Assembly: GCF_036850765.1 (NCBI RefSeq)
Contig: NC_089494.1
Location: 231,154,779 to 231,218,778, forward strand
Direction of reading: 5' to 3'
Origin: Saccopteryx bilineata
Lineage: Eukaryota; Chordata; Mammalia; Chiroptera; Emballonuridae
Length of the DNA stretch: 64,000 nt
A program made the translations under genes and the position numbers. The notes under the pieces are model-generated. The model was not told the origin of the DNA. It did no database searches and saw only the letters and a list, made by a program, of their open reading frames with translations. Of the stretch, positions 47,900 through 60,289 are shown one piece after another. Position 1 is the first letter of the stretch; the number at the start of each line of letters is the position of its first letter.

Positions 47900-49390
47900 T
47901 GGCACAGCCAAAAGATAAAAGGAACCTGGGTCTCCAGACATCCTTTTGGAGCAGAGCCACTTACTGGACCACCCGCCTACCTCTCAACTATTGTAGTGAG
48001 AGAAACAGTGTCTGTTTGAGCCAGTGAATTGTGGAGTGTGTCCTTGCAACCTAGTCTGTGTCCTACCTACACAGCAGCACGACAAGATAAACAGCAAGGA
48101 GATTAAGGCTAAAGACAGGATGGGGAGTACACACTGCTGCCCAACAGAACAGGGAAGGATTCATTGGAAAGAAGAGCCCATGAAAGGTTTCTAGGAAAAG
48201 TGTAATATTTACTTGATTAGCCTTTTCCTGAATTCATGGCCTTTGGTCAGGTAGAATGTCAATTATCAACACTTTTTTTTAGTGGAATAGTTTAGGGTTT
48301 CTGTGAGCAGACAAGAGAGGTACAGTGAAGTTACCCCTTTTCTTTCACGATGAGAGGTCTGCCTCATTAAAGCTGCCTTTTATGAATAGAGGAAGTTTTG
48401 ACTTTTAGCTATAAATTATTTATTGAGCTTCTAGTTTCTGTCCATTTCCTGGGGTAGTGTGCTGATTTCCTGGGGTAGGAAACAAAAGAGCATTAGACAA
48501 GGTAGCTCCTTAAAGGCATCTACAGTCTAATCAGGGGATCATGAGCTATATTAAGAGACACATGCAATAATGTAGTATATGAGAAATTCACCAGTCCACA
48601 GTAAGGTGTCTAGAGAATAGTGCTTGAAATGAGTTTTAGGTGGCAGGTAACAATAATAGTAATGCCTACTAATTATTTAATACATGACATATGCCAGCAG
48701 TATTTGGATAAGCAGCAGAAAATAAAAAAAAACATTTCAGACAAGGGAGTAAAGAGGTTCATAAGGAAATCAGAAGGCACATGGTGGGCATATCCAGGTT
48801 TTGCAGAAGGAATGCAGCATTGGTTTTGGGAGATGTCACACAACCTTAGTGCCCCAGGTGATAACCAACTTACAATGTGACAATCTAATGTCAGAGAATC
48901 TCAGAAAGCATTTAAATATTCTAAAAAGCAATAGGAACTGAAACTAAATAGCTCATAGAATCAGGTAACTATGCAGCATAAATCACAGTACTTTTTCCAT
49001 GGCAGTGTTAACCTTGCAACTTTTCATCATGGTAGAAACTAAAGTCAAAGAAAGAGTATGAATGCTATCTCAGTAAGAAGTCCATTTCTGTTTTGTGATG
49101 TTATTCTTCTGTTATTGAACAATACAAGGAGGAAGTAGTGGAGGTGTGTTAAGATTCTTTTCCCTCCCTACTTTATGCTATTTCTCTAATGCTAGGGCTT
49201 TCTGGAATGGTGGATAAAACTGAAGACTTGCTTGAAGCCAGTTTGTGAATCTTAAATGGTTGAACTTATCCTTTGGACAATGAGAAGCAATTGAGGCTCT
49301 TAAAATCAGTCAGTGGCATAAGGAAAATGCCTTTACAGAGAAATGAATGGGAGGGGGTCAAAACTGGAGGAAGAGGTGCTAGTTAAATTC
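47900..49390. other. Intronic stretch, nothing recognised
   Basis: No confident repeat or gene. Confidence 0.4.
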
Positions 49391-49403
49391 ATTTTTCCTT
49401 TTT

Positions 49404-49625
49404 TATTTTTTAATTTTTGTGAGAGGAGGGGAGGCAGAGACAGACTCCTGCATGTGCCCCAACTGGGATCCACCTGGCAAACCCACTAGGGGGCGATGCT
49501 CTGACTATCTGGGGCCCTTGCTTTGTTGCAACCAGAGCCATTTTTTAACATCTGAGGTGGATGCCATGGAGCCACCCTCAGTGCTCGGGGCCAACTCACT
49601 CCAATAGAGCCATGGCTACAGGAGG

Positions 49626-49678
<53 letters not shown>

Positions 49679-49803
49679 GAGAGGGGGAGGGGTGGAGAAA
49701 CAGATGTGTGCCCTGTGTTTTCCTGTGTGCCCTGACAGGGAATTGAATCTGGGACATCCACACGCCAGCCTGATGCTCTACCACTGAGCCAACCAGCCAG
49801 GGT
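49404..49803 (-). mobile_element. tRNA-derived SINE, antisense, with expanded (GA)n
   Basis: On + it runs from GAGGCAGAGACAGACTCC to CTGAGCCAACCAGCCAGGGT. The CT-rich element of the SINE body has expanded to about 24 GA units (49628-49675). Many CpGs are lost, so it is an older copy. It retains one CCACTAGGGGGCGATG module. Confidence 0.92.
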
Positions 49804-50089
49804 CAGTTGTTTTTTCCTTTTTAAAATAATTCATTCCAATGTCAGTTGAGGGCTGTTAAGAAACAGTCTATTGCAGGGTAAACAATGATTCATTTTCTGG
49901 CAGAGACTAGTTACAGGATTCACCTGCATGCACACTGGATGAAAGGGGAAGTGAGACACATTTTAGGTGATGCAGCGGCCCAGAGGTATGTCAAAATGGG
50001 GACCTATGGTCAGTCTATGGTTGTACAAGGGCATTGAATGTTATAGTGGAGACTGCTATAGTTAAATTTGCTTAGGACATACTTTTACC

Positions 50090-50610
50090 TACTGTATCAA
50101 TCAGGGTTTCAGGAGAAAACAGATGGCACACTCAGTGTTTGAGAGTTAATAAAAGGCTATTTACAACCTCAATGGCAGAGCTAAGAGGAACCAGCAAGGG
50201 CCAGCCAGCTAAGCATGCCAGGGCCAGTGACAGCCAGGAAGCCAGTTACAAACCACTCCTAGGACTGAAAGATCAAGAAGAGAGAGCAGGTTACTGTGCT
50301 CACAATCCAGAGGGGTTGATTCCATAGGAAAAGACTGCCAGCAGGAGCTGTGTGGCCTCAGGAGAGGGGCAGAGACAACTCAGGCAGGGAGGGCACCACA
50401 GGAATAAATACCTTCATCCCTCTCCTCTCCTTCTGCCCATGCCACCCATTGGTAAAAATCAACCAGAGTGCTGAAGGCAAGCCAGCCCATGGACACAGTC
50501 CATGAAAGTCAGGCTCCCAGAACACAGAGCAGAGCGGAGAAGGGTGGAGAGAGATGGGGAGTGGTGGTGGTGGGCGGTAGGTGTGGAATACAGGGGAGAC
50601 AGCTAACATG
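50090..50610 (+). repeat. Unassigned ancient dispersed repeat
   Basis: TATCAATCAGGGTTTCAGGA, AAACAGATGGCACACTC, ATTGGTAAAAATCAACCAGA and GGCTCCCAGAACACAGAGCA are phrases I associate with an old mammalian interspersed repeat whose name I cannot give. The ORFs on both strands are not credible. Confidence 0.4.
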
Positions 50611-51713
50611 AATCTTCCTGGTGTTACTCATCACTGAAATGCAGAATAAGACGTGATCCCTATCTAAAATGCCTTTCTAACAAGCCTCCTTTTATAATGA
50701 AAGATATCCGGGAAAAGGTAGAATTAAATCAACTGAAACAAAGTGGCGATTAACTAATAAATGAATAAGAGATTAAAAAGTAGAAGGATATTGAAAGGAT
50801 AAACAGTTAAAATAAACACAGACTGTATGTATGTTTTGTAATTTTTCCTGGGACTCTCCTTAGCTAAGCTGCTGAGGCTTTGTCTGTGTTACTTATTGTA
50901 AGCAGTTGGAGAGGTTGGGCTGAGGATTAGAGAACAATAGTACCGCATCCCTCATTTTATTGCACTTGACTTTATTGAGTTTCCCAGCGTTGGGGCAAGA
51001 CCTTCCACCAGCAAAAAGATTAAGACTCCCTGAAGACTCAGGTGATGGTTAACATTTCTTTTAACAATAAAAAGTATTTTTAAATTAATGTAGGAGCATT
51101 GCTTTTATAGGCTTAATGTTATTGCACACTTAATAGACTATTAATGTAACTTTTATATAGACTAGGAAACCAAAAAGGTTTCTCACTGTGACTCACTAGA
51201 TTGTAATGGTCTGGAGTCTAATTCTCAATATTGCCAAGGTGTGCCTGTATTATTATTAGTACAATTTTTTTTTTTTAAGATATGGACTTATGAGGTAAAA
51301 AGATGAACAAGAACCAAGGATACACTTTCAGAGCATGGTTTACTAGGAGTTCATTTCTCTCCCTTTGGCTTATTGCTTTTGTTACCTCATTGCATCAAGA
51401 ACATGTGCTGAGGTATAAAACAGCATCTCAATATCTTAAAATTTCTTGTTGCCAAGGTATATGATGATTTCTTTATTCCCCCCCTTTATTTCCATTTTGG
51501 TTTGTTCTGCTTCATTCTTTAGAATTGTTTCCCCTCGTCTTCACTTTCTGTCTCAAATTCCTTTCTATTTTATTCCTTTCAATTTTTAAACAGTCTTTAA
51601 AAGAATTTTATTTTCAACTTTTAAGTTTGGCTTTTAACTTGGATAGACTTATTTTAGCTTTAATCTTATAGTCCTCTCACTTTCATGTTTCTAGTTTTTT
51701 TATTATCTCATTG
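50611..51713. other. Intronic stretch, nothing recognised
   Basis: AT-rich. T-rich tracts lie at 51265-51278. No gene. Confidence 0.4.
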
Positions 51714-51727
51714 GCTCTAGGTCTTTT

Positions 51728-51925
51728 TTTATTTTTATTTTTTATTTATTCAATTTTAGAGAGGAGAGGGAGAGGGTGAGAGAGAGAGTCAGAGAGGGAG
51801 AGGGGGGAGGAGCAGGAAGCACAACTCCCATATGTGCCTTGACCAGGCAAGCCCAGGGTTTCGAACTGGCGACCTCAGCACTTCCAGGTTGATGCTTTAT
51901 CCACTGCGCCACCACAGGTCAGGCA
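51728..51925 (-). mobile_element. Short tRNA-derived SINE ('CCTGACCTGTGGTGGCGCAG' family), antisense
   Basis: On + it has TATTTATTCAATTTTAGAGA, a GA tract, CATATGTGCCTTGACCAGGC, TTTCGAACTGGCGACC (B-box complement) and CACCACAGGTCAGGC. A target duplication, GCTCTAGGTCTTTT, lies at 51714-51727 and 51926-51939. Confidence 0.95.
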
Positions 51926-52499
51926 GCTCTAGGTCTTTTAAGTTTTTTTATTTATGTTGGGTTTACTTTTAACCTTTTATATCTCTTATTTTTATGTGTT
52001 GATTTAAATTTTTTTACTAGTTATAGTATTTTTTTCCCTTCTATACCTTAGGTTTACCTTTAATAAGATTTATACCTTTCAGCTAAGTTTTTTCTCTAGT
52101 TCATTATCTTTTAATTTAATTCTTAGACTTAATTTTATGTTTTGATTTGCTTGCTCCTTAAATATGTTCTCTGCCTTCATCACTTTTCTATGACGTTCTT
52201 GCTCCTTCTGACCTCCATCTCGTTCTCCTCCTCCTTCTCTTTTTTTTTTATTCTTCCTTTATTTTGTATTTTGATTTTATTATTTCAAGAAGGCAAGAAG
52301 CTTGGCGACATGAAGGAATAAATAGAATGTTCGGCAGCCTTTCTTCTTCCCACTTGTATCCTCGGCCACCTTTCTGCTATCCCCTTAGTGACTTCTCAGT
52401 TCATTGAAAGATCATCTCCCCCAAATTCTCATTCCACAATTCTAAAAAAAAATCCACGGTAATACCAGCTTCTTTTAGTCATTCCTCTTTTGGTTGAGG

Positions 52500-52830
52500 A
52501 CCTGTCTTAATCCACACAGGCTGTTATAACAGAATACTATAGACGAGATGACTTATAGACAACGGAACTTGATTCCTCATTATTCCGGATGCTGAGAAGC
52601 CCAGGATCAAGGGGTCAGCCAATTCAGTGTCTGGTTAATCCTGCTTTCTGGTTCATGAAGGCCATCTTTTTCTTGTATCGATATTTTTAAATGCTGGAAG
52701 GGGCAAGAGAATTTTTTGGAGTCTCCTTTCTAAGGACACTAATCTTATTCATACCATCATCACACTGGGGATTAGATTTCAATATATGAATTTTGGGGTG
52801 TAAATATTCAGTTCACTGCAGGTCCTAAGG
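52500..52830. repeat. Ancient MaLR-like or related repeat
   Basis: CAGGCTGTTATAACAGAATA, AAGCCCAGGATCAAGG, CAATTCAGTGTCTGGTTAAT, TTTCAATATATGAATTTTGG and ATATTCAGTTCA occur in the order of a common old mammalian repeat. Family uncertain. Confidence 0.45.
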
Positions 52831-53640
52831 ATAAAAGATAAAGCTTCTGTGATGTTGCTTTCTTGATGCATGCAGTTTGGACAGTGTGATTTCAGACCTT
52901 CTCTATCTTCAGTGGTTAGATAAAGGTAGTATTGGTGAGAAGTTGATTATTTTCTTTTCTTTTTTGATCTCAGGACTGTTACTTAGGTCCCCAGCTCACA
53001 AGATAGAATTTTCTTCTGTCCTGACTCAGTATTTTGGAAGCTAGTCATGATTGTCCTAATGCCTACCTGCCCCTGTCAAAGTGAACATGTTTTCTCTTTT
53101 CTGATCTTCTGTTTGTCTATTCTTCACAGCCTACAGTGTTGTTAATCACCTATGTTGACCTAAGTGCCATGACAGCCACGTGGTTTGATGGAACCTAGCT
53201 TGGGGTCATTAGGGAACAAGCAGTATTACTTCACTATGAGCTGTTTTTCTCAACATGGATGTATTAACCTAAATAGAAAATTATCCTCCAGTTCATCTTT
53301 ATCAAACTTTATTTTGAAGAGGAAAGAGTCTGTTGTTCATTCTATTTCTCTTCTATATTGATAATCTGGGGATCAGAATAGTAGATTATATTATAATAAT
53401 CAATTTTCTACTAATTATCTTAAAAGTAATCTGGGAAAGTAGTCATATCTCCTTTGTAACCCTGGGATAGCCTTTTCATCATGCAGCAATCAGAATGAAA
53501 TTAGGAAACAGAGAAGAGTAAGACAGAACAATTTTCAGGCCAGAGATCTGCCCTGCCCATCCTCAACACTCCATTCCCAACACAAACAAAGCTTGTTTCA
53601 TTTTTAATTCATTGTATATGATGGTCTGTGGGGCATGATA
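52831..53640. other. Intronic stretch, nothing recognised
   Basis: No confident feature. Confidence 0.4.
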
Positions 53641-53646
53641 TATATG

Positions 53647-53875
53647 ACATGGTGGTACAGAATATAGTCTCTGAAGGAAGATTGGGCTTGAATCCCAAAT
53701 CTTACAATCATTAGTTCTATCATGAACAAGTTACTTAAACAATTTCTGCCTGCATTTTTTTAATTTTTTTAAATGAGCATAATAAATTGGTTAAAATATA
53801 AAGTGCTTATCACTTTACTTGGCATAGTATAATTTGTCAATAATGTAAACTGCTACTGTTACTGAAAACTCATTT
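53647..53875 (+). repeat. MIR SINE
   Basis: GGTGGTACAGAATATAGTCT, GGGCTTGAATCCCAAATCTT, TCATGAACAAGTTACTTAAA and GCTTATCACTTTACTTGGCA follow MIR order. Confidence 0.7.
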
Positions 53876-54442
53876 CAGGGGATTTGATTTCTATGAAATA
53901 ATCCATGATTGAGCCTGATTGGTGCTCACATGTGCACACACTCAGACACACACCCTCTTTTTTCTATCTGGTGCCTCATATATTTTTCTACATAGCATTT
54001 TGTGGATATCTCTATATGGAATTTTATAATGCACTAATGGCATCTCTTTACATGTATTCCTTTTCTGTAATTAGAAAAATATCTTGAGGTTGGGTATTAT
54101 GTCTTTTTTGCCTTTATATTCTCAACATCAAATGCAATAGCTAGTATATAGTGTGTTTAACAAACATTTAATAAAAAATGGTAATGAACAGTGTATGCCT
54201 GAAGATTTTTAAATTCTGTGCCTTAGGTGACTTAAAGGAACAGTTTTTCCTTTTACTTCTTAAGCAATAGATTGATAATAACCTCAACTTCTATATGCAC
54301 ACTTTCTGTCTTCCGAGTATCCAGATGGATAGGGCTTCTGTGAAGTCAAAAACTTGATTAGGTCAATGAATCAATATATGAAAGAAAAGTAAGACTCTTA
54401 TGACCTTACACAAATTTATGATAAGCTATAAACTATTCATTT

Positions 54443-54446
<4 letters not shown>

Positions 54447-54523
<77 letters not shown>

Positions 54524-54869
54524 AACAGGGACAGACAGACAGAAAGGGAGAGAGATGAAAACCATCAGTTCTTTGTTGAGGTTCCTTAGTTTTTGTTGAT
54601 TGCTTTCTGTGCTTTGACTGGGGGGCTACAGCAGGGCAAGTAGCCCTGAGACCATGCTCAAGCCAGAGACCTTGGGCTTCAAGCCAGTGACCTTGGGCTT
54701 CAAGCCAGTGACATTTGGGCTCAAGCTAGCGACTATGGGGTCATGTCTATGATCCCACACTCAAGCCAGCAACCCTGAACTCAAGCTGGTGACCTCAGAG
54801 GTTTCAAACCTGGGTCCTCCATATCCCAGTCCGATGCTCTGTCCACTGTGCCATTGCCTGGTCAGGCTG
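54447..54869 (-). mobile_element. tRNA-derived SINE with long 'CAAGCCAGTGACC' body, antisense
   Basis: It starts on + with (TG)n(AG)n (54448-54521), then GAAAACCATCAGTTCTTTGT, a ladder of CAAGCCAGTGACCTTGGGCT units, and GCCATTGCCTGGTCAGGCT. A target duplication, AACTATTCATTTCTTT, lies at 54431-54446 and 54870-54885. Confidence 0.93.
54448..54521. repeat. (TG)n(AG)n compound microsatellite (SINE tail)
   Basis: About 17 TG units followed by about 20 AG units. It lies inside the target duplications of the SINE, so it grew from the SINE's own CT-rich tail. Confidence 0.93.
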
Positions 54870-55079
54870 AACTATTCATTTCTTTGAAAATATTACAACT
54901 CTGTGTGTGATCAATAGTCTAGAAATGTTGGCAGGTTCTGATATGCTATCGTTGGAGACTTGACTTTTATGTCTGAGGTCATTCCCTTTATTCCATTATC
55001 TCTCTCTTGCTTTCACCCTGATTCCTCTCTTTGTCTGATTGCCAAATTTCTTTAGAATTGTCCACAGTTCCTGCATGAC

Positions 55080-56110
55080 TTCACTACCTATTCACCTACT
55101 CCAGTCTGACTTCTGGGAGTCTATGCTAATATAGCTATGACTCTTACTCTGATTTGGCAATATTCAATTCTTTTGGTCCTCATTTCACTTGATCTCTTAG
55201 CAGCATTTGACCTCATTGTCCTTGCCTTTCTTCTTGAAACTCCACTCCACTGGCTTCTGTCCCACCATTTTCTCAGGGCATGCTCTTACTTATCTAGAAA
55301 CTTTGTTTTACAATTCTTAGCAGACATATCTTCTCCCAAGGTTAGGTCCTAAACCTTTCTCTCTTCTCACTCATGTTATATTTTTTCCCTGGATGAAGTG
55401 TCAGTCCCATTGGCTTTTATAATGCTTTTTTACCTTTATAGTTTCCAAATGTATACATCCAGGCTAGACGTTGCTGCTAAACTTCAGATCTATAGATTCA
55501 CTGTGAACTTGACAAATTCAGTTGAAGACTACAGCTACCTCCAGTTCAATATCTTCAATAGGAATTTCTTCATCTAAACCTATCATCTACACAGTTGCAC
55601 TAGTCACACACTTGAGAGTCATTTTTGCCATCTCACTCCAATCTCCAATATCTGTTATTGTTTTTAGACTTTTAACATGGGAGCATATCTTGAATCAGTT
55701 CAGTTTTCTCTATCTTCCCTGATAATTCTGATTTCATCATATTTGGCCAGCACTACTGCAGTATTTTCTAAACTGATCTAGTTGCTCCTACTCAGTATCT
55801 CTCCAAACTTTTTCCAGAATGGCAGCCAGGTGACCGATTTCAAAGTGCACCTCTATCCACATTACCTCCCTGCCTGAACTCTCTAAATGGTTTCTGACTT
55901 CTTTTAGGACACAGACTGAGACTTCTAACACTGTCTACAAAACCCTGAGTGAAACACTCTTCTCTGCTCCAGTCTCCTCTCCCCCAGGCTCCCCTCATTC
56001 TGACTTCAGCCTCTCTGGCTTCAGTTTCAGTACAGCAAACACCCATGTTTTGTCTTGCCACATGGTCCTTTGCATATGCTGTTATTTCTGCCAGAATTTG
56101 AAATAAATTT
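55080..56110 (+). repeat. L2 (LINE2) 3' region
   Basis: TTTCACTTGATCTCTTAGCA, CTCTAAATGGTTTCTGACTT, CTACAAAACCCTGAGTGAAA and TTTGCATATGCTGTTATTTC appear in L2 order. The ORFs through it on both strands are relics or chance. Confidence 0.7.
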
Positions 56111-56339
56111 TAGGTTATCCCTTATCAGCTCATAAGATATTTTCATAGGCATGTTTTCACTACATCCCCAGGAGAAAATATTTTTGATATTAAGGCAAAT
56201 AAAAAATGAAAAGGAAAAAAACATAGAGTTCTCTTAACCTTTTTTTTTTTTTAATTTTACTTTAATATTACAGGCACAATGAACCATGTAATGTGCAATG
56301 TTTGCTTCTTTCTACCAGTTTCTTGAGTGTCTACATTGT

Positions 56340-56605
56340 ATAATGGTTACTGGCTGGGGCTCTGGATCTAAATTAACTAGGTTTAAATTTTAGTTCCTGT
56401 ATTCACCAGCTGTTTGATCCCTAAAAAGTTACTTAACACTTTGGTGATTTCAGTTTTCTCATTTATAAAATAGAAATAATAATAATACTTATTCTCAAAG
56501 AGTTGTTGTGAAAAGTAAGTGAATTAACATGTATCAAGCATTTAGAATACTATCTGGTGAATAATAAGCACTCATTAAAAATTGGTATTATTATTACTTC
56601 TCATC
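56340..56605 (+). repeat. MIR SINE
   Basis: GGTTACTGGCTGGGGCTCTG, CAGTTTTCTCATTTATAAAA, AGTTGTTGTGAAAAGTAAGT and AATAAGCACTCATTAAAAAT are in MIR order. Confidence 0.75.
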
Positions 56606-56735
56606 TCATCACAGCTTGAGTTGCCAGGAAGCTTCACGTGATGTGACATTCAGGTCTTAATCATATAGATTCTTGACTCAAAGTTCCATTTTATTTTGAA
56701 AGTAATAACACATAGAGTATTTGAAGAATAGTTTT

Positions 56736-57302
56736 TTTTAAAGATTTTATTTATTAGCCCTCAGTGGTAGAGCGTCGGCCTGGTGTGCAGGAGTCCCGGG
56801 TTTGATTCCCTGCCAGGGCACACAGGAGAAGCGCCCATCTGCTTCTCCACCCCTCCCTTTCTCTTTCCTCTCTGTCTCTCTCTTCCCCTTCCACAGCTGA
56901 GGCTCCATTGGAGCAAAGTTGGCCCGGATGCTGAGTATGGCTCTATGGCCTCTGCCTCAGGCGCTAGAATGCCTCTGGTTGCAACAGAGCAACACCCCGG
57001 ATGGGTAGAGCACTGTCCCTTGATGGGCATGCCGGGTGGATCCCGGTCAGGCGCATGCGGGAGTCTGTCTGCCTCCCCGTTTCCAACTTCAGAAAAATAA
57101 CAAAAAAAAAAAGAAAGAAAACGATTTTATTTATTGATTTTACAGGGAGAAAAAAATGGGGGGATGAGAAGTTATTGCTTCCCTCTAGCTGTTCATTGGT
57201 TACTTGTCATTTGTGTCCTGACCAGGCAAGCCCAGGCTTTCGAACCAGTGACCTCAGTGTTCCAGGTCGGTGCTCTGTCCACTGCACCACCACAAGCCAG
57301 GC
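56736..57302 (-). mobile_element. Short SINE (antisense) interrupted by a second SINE
   Basis: The outer element's 3' part is at 56736-56755 and its body and head at 57123-57302, ending GCACCACCACAAGCCAGGC. The outer target duplication TTGAAGAATAGTTTT lies at 56721-56735 and 57303-57317. The split and its age order are certain from the nested duplications. Confidence 0.93.
56757..57122 (+). mobile_element. 5'-truncated tRNA-derived SINE nested in another SINE
   Basis: It lacks the first ~17 bp and starts GCCCTCAGTGGTAGAGCG, then has GGTTTGATTCCC, the usual body and an A-rich tail. Its duplication GATTTTATTTATT lies at 56743-56755 and 57123-57135, within the host SINE. Confidence 0.94.
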
Positions 57303-57319
57303 TTGAAGAATAGTTTTAA

Positions 57320-58906
57320 TTATTCAAATTCAGATTCTAAAAAAAATACAGTAAGCTCTCCATTGTAATGATAGATATTTTATATTAAAATAGGAGAGAT
57401 GCTATTTGTACAGCTAACTATAAAGGCATTAGAATTTTCCCAGAGAACTATATAATCAAATCAATAGCAGAAAGCATCTTTGAAGCAAGGGTTTATCTGC
57501 ACGCCCACCTCAACAGAAACATGCTGCATGCCATAATTAGAATCCAGGTTTTGAGACATGTTATATTATTAACACAGGCAGTGCCTTCCACCCTTGTTAT
57601 ATGAAATTAGCTATTTCCTTACATATATATTTTAAGAGGTTGGGTTTCATTTTTATTTTTGAGCAGCAAACAAACAGGAAAAAAAAATCAACTCTGAATT
57701 GCAGTACTCCCTCAATCAATCATTTAAAAAAACATATGGGCAAAGGATACAGTTGTTTCCTGTATTTTAAATCCTAAAAACGATCTTCTACTCTCTGCAC
57801 TCTTTGTATTTCAAGAAAAAAAAGAAGAAAATCTTCCTTATCCCACATCGCAGATGTCTCCGTAGCTACAGACTCCACCAGCAGAATAACAAGAGGAGTC
57901 TCAAGATTATGCTGCATGTATTCATTTTTTTGAAAGCTTTCCTGCAGAGAGTTGAAACAGCCAATGCTTTGTTGTACATGGCGTGATTATATTTGGACAA
58001 ATTAGGTGATCTCCTGCCTCCCAAAGTTGGTTCATGTAACAGGCTCCAAGAGTGAAACAAAATGGAAATTTATTTTTACTTTATGTCTGGTTCAGAAAGC
58101 ACTCGGGCAGAAACACAGATCTCTATTTCATTTAGAAAAGAAATCATCCTCTGCCTTGTGCAGGGAGAAATATTCAGGTCCCATCTCATTGTGGCAAGTA
58201 TTTTCAGTTCAGGATGTTTTGACTACAAACTGCCCTGGCTATTTCTTTAAAGGGAATAAGCAGGTTTGGCTGTATAGAAAAACAATGAAAACAGAGGCAC
58301 ATTTTTTCGTCTGAAAATCTTAAGGTAAAATCGGATGTTAGAGCTAACCGTACAGAAAACGGTGTTAAAAACAAAGTCAACAGTAAGAGAGTGAAAATCT
58401 TGGGACAATCTCCACGATTCTCTTAAGGATTTAACTTGGTAGCTTCACGTTTATAAATTTGTAGGATAAGGGTGCCTTGATTTTACAGAATGCTTTCAGA
58501 GCAATTTCCTCACTTTGGGTCATGTGTTTTCAGCTCCTAAAGTGCTCTCTAAGATCTTGAGTCACGTTGGGAAGCTGATTTAACTTTTAGTCCAATCAAG
58601 GACCATTTAGGTGAAATGAACTAATGCACGGACAAGCACTTTGAAAGTACAAAGCACTCTACAAATGCAAAGTGGTTTCCTAGCTATGAAATCACTGAGG
58701 GAAGTGTTGAGGTGACTTTTCCAAAAACTCACTTCCACTGACAGCCACTGAATGACAAATCTACACATGAAAAAAATGACAAACGTCCTGGCGATGATGT
58801 TCATTGCTAAGAGGTGCACTGCAGATCTCACAGTTCTGTCCAAGCCTCTCGAGCTTTGAACCCTTTGCAAGACCTGTGAGGTTATAGCCAAAAGCCATCA
58901 GATGTT
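57320..58906. other. Intronic stretch, nothing recognised
   Basis: Two short ORFs at 58006-58314 are not supported by any domain. No gene or family recognised. Confidence 0.4.
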
Positions 58907-58924
58907 GATAAAGAAGAATATCTT

Positions 58925-58977
58925 TTTTTTTAAATTTTTTTTTTATTTATTCATTTTTAGATAGGAGAGAGACAGAG

Positions 58978-59030
<53 letters not shown>

Positions 59031-59152
59031 GGGGAGGAGCTGGAAGCATCAACTCCCATATGTGCCTTGATCAGGCAAGCCCAGGGTTTCAAACCGGCGA
59101 CCTCAGCATTTCCAGGTTGACGCTTTATCCACTGCACCACCACAGGTCAGGC
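58925..59152 (-). mobile_element. Short tRNA-derived SINE, antisense, with GA expansion
   Basis: T-rich start, TTTATTTATTCATTTTTAGA, about 28 GA units with breaks (58975-59028), CATATGTGCCTTGATCAGGC, CACCACAGGTCAGGC. The target duplication GATAAAGAAGAATATCTT (58907-58924) is repeated with one change at 59153-59170. Confidence 0.95.
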
Positions 59153-59547
59153 GATAAAGAAGAGTATCTTGAGTAGCTGTTTCACTGTGCTGTTTCACAA
59201 GTTTATTTCCCTTGAATCTCCCAATGCATTAAAGTACTGGGAGACTGTAGTCTAACTAGTTCTTGGACTTTATGGAAAAGATGATCTAAAATTTCCATGT
59301 GACTGGGCATCATCAAATCTAAGCTATATCATCAAGATTTAGGAAACCTTGGTTACCAGTAGTATTATGGTTACCATTTTGATGGTGGTTAGGGGCAGGA
59401 CTGATCTTTTAAAAACTGAGGGCCATTTCCCCACCCTCCAAAAAAACCCACAACAACAACTTTAGGTACATCACCCAAACTCAGAAAATCCTTGAGATTA
59501 CATTTACATGAGGTGCTTTACAAAATGTTGCAATGAAAAATCACTGT

Positions 59548-59861
59548 CCAAGCATCGGACTGGGATGCGGAAGGACCCAGGTTTGAGATCCCAAGGTCGC
59601 CAGCTTGAGCATGGGCTCATCTGGTTTGAGCAAAGCTCACCAGCGTGGACCTAAAGTTGCTGGCTTGAGCAAGGGGTTACTTGGTCTGCTGAAGACCCTC
59701 GGTCAAGGCACATATGAGAAAGCAATCAATGAACAACTAAGGTGTTGCAACGAAAAACTGATGATTGATGTTTCTCATCTCTCTCTGTTACTGTCTTCTG
59801 TCCCTATCAATCCCTCTCTCTGACTCTCTCTCTCTCTTAAAAAAAGAAGAAAAAAAGAAAA
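59548..59861 (+). mobile_element. 5'-truncated SINE ('GGACTGGGATGCGGAAGGAC' family)
   Basis: It starts at CCAAGCATCGGACTGG, so the first ~35 bp with the A box are missing. The B-box-like AGGTTTGAGATCCC and the body match 37202-37557. A target duplication, GAAAAATCACTGT, lies at 59535-59547 and 59862-59874. Confidence 0.94.
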
Positions 59862-59876
59862 GAAAAATCACTGTTG

Positions 59877-60233
59877 TTATGGGCTGAATTATGTCTTCTC
59901 CAAAGTTCTTATGTTGCAGTCTTAATCCAAGGTACTTCACATTTTTAGAGGTAATTGAGTTAAAATGAAGTCACTGGTGTGGATCCTAATTTAATATGAT
60001 GATGTCTTTATAAGAAGAGGAAATTTGGATATAGACACTTACAGAGAAAATTCTGCCTCCTGACAGACGCAACATTAATTCTTCCCTGAATCTCTGGTTG
60101 GCAGTCCTGCCCTACAGATTTCAGACTTGCAAACCCTCACAATTTTATAAATCAGTTCCTTGAAATAAACCTCTTGTTCCACATGGCCTATCTGTTCTGT
60201 GACTCTGGAGAACCCAGACTAATACAACTACCT
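59877..60233 (+). repeat. MLT1-type MaLR LTR
   Basis: GTTATGGGCTGAATTATGTC, TAATATGATGATGTCTTTAT, AAGAAGAGGAAATTTGGATA, GAAATAAACCTCTTGTTC and ACTAATACAACTA follow the classic MLT1 order. An AATAAA signal is present at about 60165. Confidence 0.85.
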
Positions 60234-60289
60234 ATAGACATTTATGCTCTTAAAAAAGATGAGTAAAGACTACCCTTAAATCAAACATT

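Noticed and set aside
58006..58314. 102-codon plus ORF
   Set aside because: No domain, no splice signals, and a competing open frame.
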